Origin: an uncultured Alphaproteobacteria bacterium
GTDB lineage: Bacteria > Pseudomonadota > Alphaproteobacteria > Micropepsales > Micropepsaceae
Assembly: GCA_902825865.1 (NCBI GenBank)
Contig: CADECX010000038.1
Location: 1-33,499 of the forward strand
Direction of reading: 5' to 3'
Length of the DNA: 33,499 bases
Shown here: positions 16,689 to 21,740 of the stretch, piece by piece
Numbering within the stretch: the first letter of the stretch is position 1
How the letters are laid out: every line of letters starts with the position of its first letter
Translations under genes and position numbers: made by a program
The notes under the pieces: generated by a model
Databases searched by the model: none
The model's input: only the letters and a program-made list of their open reading frames with translations
What the model was told of the DNA's origin: nothing

Positions 16689-17033
16689 ATGACCACGATC
16701 TACGGCATCAAAAACTGCGACACCATGAAAAAAGCCCGTAGCTGGCTTGAGTTACATAAGGTCGCGCATCAGTTCCATGACTACAAAGCCGCCGGGATAG
16801 ACAAACTGACTCTCGAAGGTTGGGCCAAAAAAGCGGGCTGGGAAATCCTGCTCAACCGTGCCGGCACGACCTTCAAGAAACTGCCCGACGCCGACAAGGA
16901 AAACATCACCGAGAAGAAAGCCATCGCCCTGATGCTGGCCCAGCCTTCGATGATCAAACGCCCGGTGCTGGAGGCCAAGGGCAAGCTCACCGTTGGTTTC
17001 AAACCCGAGGAATACAAAAAGCTATTCGGCTAA
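16689..17033 (+). CDS. ArsC/Spx-family protein, YffB-like
   Basis: This 114-residue protein belongs to the ArsC-like thioredoxin-fold family. The N terminus 'TTIYGIKNCDTMKKA' with a single Cys10 is the YffB/Spx-type active-site loop. The 'LLNRAGTTFKKL' segment near residue 55 and 'MIKRPVLEAKGKLTVGF' near residue 90 are the usual family motifs, the latter containing the conserved R-P. YffB-like proteins are small glutathione-associated proteins of uncertain function; true arsenate reductase activity is not implied. ATG 16689 is chosen over the GTG two codons upstream because GGAG ends 5 nt before it. It ends just before a palindromic repeat unit and faces the DHFR-like gene tail to tail. Confidence 0.85.
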   Translation: MTTIYGIKNCDTMKKARSWLELHKVAHQFHDYKAAGIDKLTLEGWAKKAGWEILLNRAGTTFKKLPDADKENITEKKAIALMLAQPSMIKRPVLEAKGKLTVGFKPEEYKKLFG

Positions 17034-17036
17034 TTT

Positions 17037-17127
17037 CCTCACCCTTCGACAGCCGTTAGCGACAGCGTCGTGCGGCCAGGGTGAGGAGTATTTAAAATCC
17101 TCATGCTGAGCCTGTCGAAGCATGAGG
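17037..17127. repeat. Second palindromic repeat unit between convergent genes
   Basis: Two inverted repeats lie in the gap between the YffB-like gene and the DHFR-like gene. The first has perfect 9-bp arms CCTCACCCT (17037-17045) and AGGGTGAGG (17078-17086). The second has perfect 8-bp arms CCTCATGC (17099-17106) and GCATGAGG (17120-17127). A 'TTCGACAG' segment in the first unit recurs in reverse complement in the second ('CTGTCGAA'), so the two units are partly inverted copies. The 'CCTCATGCTGAG...GCATGAGG' form resembles extragenic repeats seen across many alphaproteobacterial genomes (from memory). A terminator role for both flanking genes is possible. Confidence 0.7.
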
Positions 17128-17136
17128 GGCAATAAC

Positions 17137-17709
17137 TCAAGCGGTGTAGTGCAAAAACACCTTGCCGTTGTTGAAGGTGCGGCTGTTGGCCAGTTTCAAG
17201 GTCGGGCGCCCGGGAATGCCGTCGAACAAGGTGCGGCCGCTGCCCAGGATCACCGGACAGACCATCAACTGGTAATCGTCGATCAGGCCCGCCGCCGCCA
17301 ACTGCTTGACGATGCTGCCGCTGCCCAGAATGGTCAGAGCCCCGCCACGTTTGAGCTTGGCGATTTCCGAAACGGGATCGCCATTCAGCACGGTGGTATT
17401 TACCCAATCCGCTTTTTTCAGGTTGCGGGAAAAAACATATTTTGGGGCCTTGTTCATCCCGGCCGCGACCTCCGGCATCTGCTTGGCCGCCATCGGCGTG
17501 GGCCAAAAGCCGGCCATCATTTCATACGTGACGCGGCCGAACACCAGCGTGGCTGCGCCACTGGCATTGCCGGCGACAAATTCCTGGAACTCGTCGGAAT
17601 CGCCGCCGGCATGCGCCCAACTCATGTCGTTATGGGAGTCGGTGAAATAACCGTCCAGCGACACGCTGTTGAACATGTTCAGCCTTGGCTTACCGGCCGG
17701 CATAGGCAT
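17137..17709 (-). CDS. Dihydrofolate reductase-like (RibD C-terminal domain) family protein
   Basis: The 190-residue protein belongs to the RibD_C/DHFR-like reductase family: 'FNSVSLDGYFTD' near the N terminus, 'LVFGRVTYEMM' near residue 55, 'LKRGGALTILGSGSIVKQLAAAGLIDDY' at about 118-146 and 'GRTLFDGI' near 160 are standard motifs for NADPH and substrate binding. Members are often annotated as 'dihydrofolate reductase family' but the substrates are mostly unknown. The start could be ATG 17709, 17703 (GGAAG 6 nt upstream) or 17676 (AAGG 6 nt upstream). The first two overlap the preceding VOC gene, and all fit translational coupling. It is the last gene of the SRPBCC-VOC-DHFR operon, which I predict is read from the ECF-type promoter at 18689-18716. 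Confidence 0.85.
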   Translation of the reverse strand: MPMPAGKPRLNMFNSVSLDGYFTDSHNDMSWAHAGGDSDEFQEFVAGNASGAATLVFGRVTYEMMAGFWPTPMAAKQMPEVAAGMNKAPKYVFSRNLKKADWVNTTVLNGDPVSEIAKLKRGGALTILGSGSIVKQLAAAGLIDDYQLMVCPVILGSGRTLFDGIPGRPTLKLANSRTFNNGKVFLHYTA

Positions 17710-18175
17710 CTTCCAGTTTTTTCACATCGATCTTCTTCATGGTCATCATCGCCTTCATCACCCGGGTGGACGCTTCACCCTCGCCGCTGCCGATCATGTC
17801 CGGCATGCGCTTGTAATTGACCTGCCAGACCGGCCCGAAACGGTCCTGCACCCAGCCGCAGGCCTGTTCCGTGCCGCCGCCCGCCAGCAGCTTGCCGTAC
17901 AGTTCATCGATCTCGGCCTGGGTATCGCACCAGATCAGCAGCGAACTGGCGGCGGTGTGATGGAATTGCGGCCCGCCATTGATGGCGGCGAATTCCTGTC
18001 CGTTGAGGATAAAGCCGATCGACATCACGCCCCCCTTGGGACCGGGCCCGGCATCGCCGTAACGCGCGATATTGGTGATCCTGGAATTGGCGAACAGGGA
18101 GACGTAATGGTTCACCGCCTCCTCGGCATTATTGTTGAACCAAAGATGGGGAATGATCTTCTGATTGATGGTCAT
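17690..18175 (-). CDS. VOC family protein, PhnB/3-demethylubiquinone-methyltransferase-like
   Basis: The protein is a vicinal-oxygen-chelate fold member of the PhnB-like type. Diagnostic stretches are 'IIPHLWFNNNAEEAVNHYVSLF' (about residues 6-27), 'FILNGQEFAAINGGPQFHH' and 'CGWVQDRFGPVWQV' (family consensus C-G-W...D.[FY]G..WQ[IV]). The usual start is ATG 18175, with AAGGA 8 nt upstream, giving 161 residues; an alternative frame extension upstream lacks family similarity. Function is unknown; such proteins are frequently encoded beside ECF42-type sigma factors together with YCII and AHSA1 proteins (from memory). Its stop overlaps the beginning of the DHFR-like gene. Confidence 0.88.
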   Translation of the reverse strand: MTINQKIIPHLWFNNNAEEAVNHYVSLFANSRITNIARYGDAGPGPKGGVMSIGFILNGQEFAAINGGPQFHHTAASSLLIWCDTQAEIDELYGKLLAGGGTEQACGWVQDRFGPVWQVNYKRMPDMIGSGEGEASTRVMKAMMTMKKIDVKKLEDAYAGR

Positions 18176-18201
18176 GGAGATGGTCCTTGTTCGCGGGGTG
18201 A

Positions 18202-18657
18202 TCAGAGTGTCTTGGCCAAGGCTTCGAGCTGATCGGTGCAAATGCCCCAGCCCTTATGAAAACCCATCGCCTCATGCTTTTTGAGATCGGCTTCGTTCCA
18301 GTGGCGGGCGACAGCGGTGTAACGCGTCTTGTCGCCCTCCGGTTCAAAAGTGAGGATCATGGTCATGAAAGGCTTGTCGTTCGCCACCCAATCGCCCAGA
18401 TAAGCGTCGGTGGCCACGATCCGGCGGTTGGGCACGATCTCCAGATACTGGCCGGGACAGGGAATCTCCTGGCCATCCGGGCTGCGCATCACGATCCTGC
18501 TGGCGCCGCCCGGCCGCAGGTCGGTTTCCACCACCGGCGTGGTGTAGGGCTTGGGCGCGAACCATTGCTTCATCAGCTCCGGCGTGGTCCAGCAGCGGAA
18601 CAGCTTGTCGGCAGAAGCATCCAGCAGGCGGGTCAGGGTCAGATCATATTGGCTCAT
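18202..18657 (-). CDS. SRPBCC family protein (AHSA1-like)
   Basis: The 151-residue protein has the START/Bet v1-like AHSA1 domain. It begins 'LTLTRLLDASADKLFRCWTTPELMKQWFAP' (about residues 5-34), contains the 'DLRPGGASRIVMRSPDG' strand and ends with the helix motif 'HEAMGFHKGWGICTDQLEALA', all typical. The domain forms a hydrophobic ligand cavity, but the ligand is unknown. The ATG at 18657 has GGAGAG about 4 nt upstream. It is the first gene of a leftward three-gene operon and lies divergent to the YCII-ECF operon. The motif at 18689-18716 should place its transcription start about 25 nt before the start codon, under control of the neighbouring sigma factor. Confidence 0.9.
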   Translation of the reverse strand: MSQYDLTLTRLLDASADKLFRCWTTPELMKQWFAPKPYTTPVVETDLRPGGASRIVMRSPDGQEIPCPGQYLEIVPNRRIVATDAYLGDWVANDKPFMTMILTFEPEGDKTRYTAVARHWNEADLKKHEAMGFHKGWGICTDQLEALAKTL

Positions 18658-18688
18658 TTCACTCTCCAGTTCGCCGGTTCTGGCCCAA

Positions 18689-18716
18689 GGACGGCGGCAC
18701 GGGGGCCAAGCCGACA
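18689..18716 (-). promoter_or_regulatory. Predicted ECF sigma promoter for the SRPBCC-VOC-DHFR operon
   Basis: On the minus strand TGTCGGC begins at 18716 and CCGTCC begins at 18694, so the blocks start 22 nt apart, exactly as in the two other copies at 18747-18774 and 20453-20480. The -10-like CGTC is 36 nt from the SRPBCC ATG. TGTCGG as -35 and CGTC as -10 fit the general ECF pattern. Confidence 0.72.
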
Positions 18717-18746
18717 GGGACCCGCTGATTTATTTTTTCGCTTCCC

Positions 18747-18774
18747 TGTCGGCTGAGGGCATACTTGCCCGTCC
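18747..18774 (+). promoter_or_regulatory. Predicted ECF sigma promoter for the YCII-sigma operon
   Basis: TGTCGGC starts at 18747 and CCGTCC at 18769, 22 nt apart. The CGTC block is 28 nt upstream of the YCII ATG. The -35 block and its flank (TCCCTGTCGGCT, 18743-18754) form a perfect 12-bp inverted repeat with 18709-18720, the -35 block of the divergent promoter, across a 22-nt spacer. The sigma factor gene is in this operon, which implies positive autoregulation. Confidence 0.75.
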
Positions 18775-18797
18775 TCGGAAGAAATCAAGGAAGGCCA

Positions 18798-19187
18798 ATG
18801 CTCTACACCCTGCTCTGCTACAACAAGGAAGACGTCGTCTGGTCCTGGAGCAAGGAGGAAGACGATGCCGTGATGACCCGGCTTTCGACCGTCCATGAAA
18901 AGCTGGTCAAGGAGGGAAAGCTCGGCCCCTCCCTGCGCCTTCTGCCCACCACGGCCGCCACCACCCTGCGCGGCGGCGGCATTGTGATCGACGGCCCCTT
19001 CGCCGAAACCAAGGAACAGTTGCTGGGCTTTTATGTGATCGATGTGGAAAATCTGGATGCCGCGCTGGATGTGGCCAAGGAGCTTTCCGCCGCCAATCCC
19101 ACCAGCGTCTATGAGATACGCCCCATCGCGCTTTATGTGCCCGAAGCGCGGCCCAACGCGCCCACCCAGATGATCAAGGTTTACTGA
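18798..19187 (+). CDS. YCII-related (DGPF) protein
   Basis: The 129-residue protein is a YCII-related 'DGPF' protein: the defining motif is present as 'VIDGPFAETKEQLLGFYVID' at about residues 62-81. The fold is a small ferredoxin-like alpha/beta barrel; enzymatic function is not established for this group. The start at ATG 18798 is supported by AAGGAAGG just upstream and the family N terminus 'MLYTLLCYN'. It lies 6 nt before the sigma factor gene. A DGPF protein next to an ECF42 sigma factor is the classic arrangement of that group. A predicted sigma-dependent promoter ends 24 nt upstream. Confidence 0.92.
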   Translation: MLYTLLCYNKEDVVWSWSKEEDDAVMTRLSTVHEKLVKEGKLGPSLRLLPTTAATTLRGGGIVIDGPFAETKEQLLGFYVIDVENLDAALDVAKELSAANPTSVYEIRPIALYVPEARPNAPTQMIKVY

Positions 19188-19193
19188 GAGCGC

Positions 19194-20435
19194 ATGACCG
19201 ACTTGGCTTGGATCCATGGCGCCTTGACCGCCGCCCGTCCCCAGGCGGTGGGCGCGCTGCTGCGCTATTTCCGCGACATGGACCGGGCCGAAGAAGCCTT
19301 TCAGGATGCCTGCCTGCGCGCCTTGAAAAGCTGGCCGGAAAAAGGACCGCCGCGCGATCCCACCGCCTGGCTGATCCTGGTGGGCCGCAACGCCGCCCTG
19401 GATGGCGTGCGCAAGCAGAGCCGCAACACGGCGTTGCCGCCGGATGAGGAAATTTCCGATCTGGACGATGCGGAAAGCCAATTGGCCGAGCGGCTGGACG
19501 GCTCGCATTACCGCGACGATGTGCTCAGACTCCTGTTCATCTGCTGTCATCCCGAGCTGCCCGCCACCCAGCAGATTGCGCTGGCCTTGCGCATCGTTTC
19601 CGGCCTGACCGTGCCGCAGATCGCCCGCGCCTTTCTGGTCGGCGAAGCGGCAATGGAACAGCGCATCACCCGCGCCAAGGCGCGCATCGCCAAGGCCGAG
19701 GTGCCGTTCGAAGCGCCGGGCCCGGCCGAGCGCGCCGAACGCGTCGCTGCCGTGGCGGCGATGATCTATCTGTTGTTCAACGAAGGCTATAGCGCGGGCA
19801 ATGATCCCCAGCGCGCGCCCTTGTGCGACGAGGCGATCCGGCTGGCGCGGCTGCTCTTGCGCCTGTTCCAGACCGAACCGGAAATCATGGGCCTGACCGC
19901 TCTGATGCTGCTGCAGCAATCGCGCCTGGCGGCGCGGTTCGATGCCGAGGGCGAAATCATCCTGCTGGACGATCAGGATCGTTCTCTATGGGACCCCAAA
20001 CTGATCGGCGAAGGCCTGGCCCTGGTCGACAAGGCCATTCGCCACAACCGGCCCGGCGCGTATCAAGTGCAGGCCGCCATCGCCGCCACCCATGCGCGCG
20101 CCGCGACAGCCGGGGATACCGATTGGGCGGGGATCGACGGGCTTTATCTGGCGCTGGAACGGATGCAGCCGTCACCGGTGATAACATTGAACCGCGCCGT
20201 GGCGGTCTCCAAGCTGCACGGACCGGCCGCCGCCCTGGACATGATCGAGCCGCTGGAGAAGGGTTTGTCGGGTTATTTCCACTTTTTCGGGGCGCGCGGC
20301 GCATTCCTGTTGCAATTGGGCCGTAACAAGGAGGCCCGGACGGCGTTCGACCGCGCCATCGCCCTGGCCAACACGCCGGCGGAAGCCGCCCATATCCGCC
20401 GCCATCTGGACCGGCTGATGCAGCAGGCGAGCTAA
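19194..20435 (+). CDS. ECF42-like RNA polymerase sigma factor with C-terminal extension
   Basis: The N-terminal ~170 residues carry sigma region 2 ('LRYFRDMDRAEEAFQDACLRALKSWP', about 23-48, and 'DPTAWLILVGRNAALDGVRKQSR', about 55-77) and region 4 ('LALRIVSGLTVPQIARAFLV', about 140-160, then 'EQRITRAKARI'). A C-terminal extension of about 230 residues follows, with 'LLFNEGYSAG' near 198 and a TPR-like helical part ('LNRAVAVSKLHGPAAALDMIEPL', 'LGRNKEARTAFDRAIALA'). At 413 residues it is about twice the size of a simple ECF factor. No anti-sigma gene is nearby; in this group the extension itself is thought to control activity (from memory). ATG 19194 follows the YCII stop by 6 nt. Confidence 0.92.
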   Translation: MTDLAWIHGALTAARPQAVGALLRYFRDMDRAEEAFQDACLRALKSWPEKGPPRDPTAWLILVGRNAALDGVRKQSRNTALPPDEEISDLDDAESQLAERLDGSHYRDDVLRLLFICCHPELPATQQIALALRIVSGLTVPQIARAFLVGEAAMEQRITRAKARIAKAEVPFEAPGPAERAERVAAVAAMIYLLFNEGYSAGNDPQRAPLCDEAIRLARLLLRLFQTEPEIMGLTALMLLQQSRLAARFDAEGEIILLDDQDRSLWDPKLIGEGLALVDKAIRHNRPGAYQVQAAIAATHARAATAGDTDWAGIDGLYLALERMQPSPVITLNRAVAVSKLHGPAAALDMIEPLEKGLSGYFHFFGARGAFLLQLGRNKEARTAFDRAIALANTPAEAAHIRRHLDRLMQQAS

Positions 20436-20452
20436 AAATTGTTGGGCCGGCT

Positions 20453-20480
20453 TGTCGGCCTGAAGGGAACCGCCCCGTCC
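20453..20480 (+). promoter_or_regulatory. Predicted ECF sigma promoter for the downstream VOC gene
   Basis: TGTCGGC starts at 20453 and CCGTCC at 20475, again 22 nt apart, followed by TTGG as at the SRPBCC promoter. The CGTC block is 30 nt upstream of the VOC ATG at 20506, and AAGGAG lies in between. It lies 18 nt after the sigma factor stop codon, so the VOC gene should have its own start as well as possible read-through. Confidence 0.72.
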
Positions 20481-20505
20481 TTGGGACACATTAAGGAGAC
20501 TGACT

Positions 20506-20922
20506 ATGGCTGAAGCACAAGGAACCCCGCCCGCCGCCGTCAAGGGCGGCATCGTCGCCTATCTTTGCGTCGAGGGCGCGATCAAGGCCGGTGAATTCTA
20601 CAAAAAGGCATTTGCCGCCGAGCAGGTGCATATCAATCCGCCCGACGATCAAGGCCGCACCATGCATGTGCACCTTCACATCAACGGCGCGTCGGTGATG
20701 TTGAGCGATCCTTATCCCGAGCATGGCTGCCCTTATGTCCCCGCCGCCGGTTTCAGCCTGATGTTTCCGGTGAAGGACGTGGACAGTTGGTGGCAGCGCG
20801 CGGTCGATGCCGGCTGCACCGCCGCCATGCCGCCACAGGACATGTTCTGGGGTGACCGCTATGCGCAGGCCAAGGATCCGTTTGGTATTACGTGGGCTTT
20901 CGTTGGTCCTAAAAAAGGCTGA
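20506..20922 (+). CDS. VOC family protein (glyoxalase/PhnB-like)
   Basis: The 138-residue protein is a VOC-fold member of the PhnB-like kind. It shows 'IVAYLCVEGAIKAGEFYKKAFAAEQ' near the N terminus, 'MHVHLHINGASVMLSDPYPEHG' in the middle and the ending 'PPQDMFWGDRYAQAKDPFGITWAF', where 'FWGDRY....DPFG..W' is the strongest family signature. It is a different subgroup from the VOC gene at 17690. The function is unknown. AAGGAG precedes the ATG by 8 nt. It lies 70 nt downstream of the sigma factor gene and has its own copy of the predicted promoter, so it is probably part of the same regulon. Confidence 0.9.
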   Translation: MAEAQGTPPAAVKGGIVAYLCVEGAIKAGEFYKKAFAAEQVHINPPDDQGRTMHVHLHINGASVMLSDPYPEHGCPYVPAAGFSLMFPVKDVDSWWQRAVDAGCTAAMPPQDMFWGDRYAQAKDPFGITWAFVGPKKG

Positions 20923-20936
20923 CTTGCACACCGAAG

Positions 20937-20966
20937 ATGCTCATGCGTTGATAAGCGCATGAGCAT
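20937..20966 (+). promoter_or_regulatory. Perfect 11-bp hairpin covering the DUF72 start codon
   Basis: Arms ATGCTCATGCG (20937-20947) and CGCATGAGCAT (20956-20966) are exactly complementary around the 8-nt loop TTGATAAG. The DUF72 ATG (20959-20961) is inside the right arm, and no good ribosome-binding site lies outside it. In RNA this would bury the start codon. It may instead be an operator or a terminator for the VOC gene; there is no T-run after it. Confidence 0.6.
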
Positions 20967-21740
20967 TTACGTTGGTATCGGCGGTTGGACCTATGAGCCT
21001 TGGCGCGGAATTTTCTATCCAGAGAAGCTGCCGCAAAAGCGCGAGCTGGAATATGCCGGCTCCAAGCTGACCGCCATCGAGATCAACGGCACCTATTACG
21101 GTTCGCAGAAGCCGGAAAGTTTCCGCAAATGGCGCCAGGAGACGCCGGAAGGCTTTGTCTTCACCGTCAAGGGTCCGCGCTTTGCCACCAACCGGCGGGT
21201 GCTGGCACAGTCCGGCGACTCGATCGAGAAGTTTTCGCCAGCGGCGTCACCGAGCTGAAGGAAAAACTGGGGCCGGTAAATTGGCAATTCATGGCGACCA
21301 AGAAATTCGATCCGGCGGATTTTGAATCCTTTCTGAAATTGCTGCCCAGGAAAGTGAACGGCATCTCCATCCGCCATGCCGTGGAAGTGCGCCATGACAG
21401 TTTCAAGGACAAAGCGTTCATCGCGCTGTGCCGCAAATATGGCACCGCCATCATCACCGGCGCCGACAGCGATTTTCCGGTGATCGCCGACGTCACGGCC
21501 GAATTCGTTTATGTCCGCATCATGGGGACCAAGGCGGGCGAAAAGCTGGGCTATCCCAAAGCCGCTTTGGCCAAATGGGCGGAGCGGGCCAAACTGTGGG
21601 AGAAAGGCGATGCGCCCAAGGACCTGAAGCTGGTGGCGCCGCCCGCACCTAGAGCCAAGCGTGACGTATTCTTATTCGTGATCAGCGGCGCCAAGGAACG
21701 CAATCCCGCCGCCGCCCAGGCGATCATCGCCGCGCTTTAG
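20959..21740 (+). pseudogene. DUF72 family protein, interrupted by a single-base frameshift
   Basis: The start 'MSIYVGIGGWTYEPWRGIFYPEKLPQKRELEYA' is the DUF72 (YecE-like, TIM-barrel) N terminus, and the frame continues to 'AQSGDSIEKF' at about 21234. It then runs into a TGA at 21256-21258. The rest of the family sequence ('FASGVTELKEKLGPVNWQF' to 'AKERNPAAAQAIIAAL') continues in another frame to a TAG at 21738-21740. One extra T in the TTTT run at about 21233-21236 (giving EKFFASGV) restores a protein of about 260 residues, the usual length. Such a homopolymer loss may be real or a sequencing error. Function of DUF72 proteins is not established. Its end overlaps the stop of the GH78 gene. 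Confidence 0.85.

Noticed and set aside
16683..17033. YffB-like protein as arsenate reductase ArsC
   Set aside because: The sequence is of the short YffB/Spx type with a single N-terminal Cys and there are no ars genes nearby.
18709..18754. Inverted repeat read as a transcription terminator
   Set aside because: It lies between two divergent gene starts, so no transcript would end there; the arms coincide with the -35 blocks of two predicted promoters.
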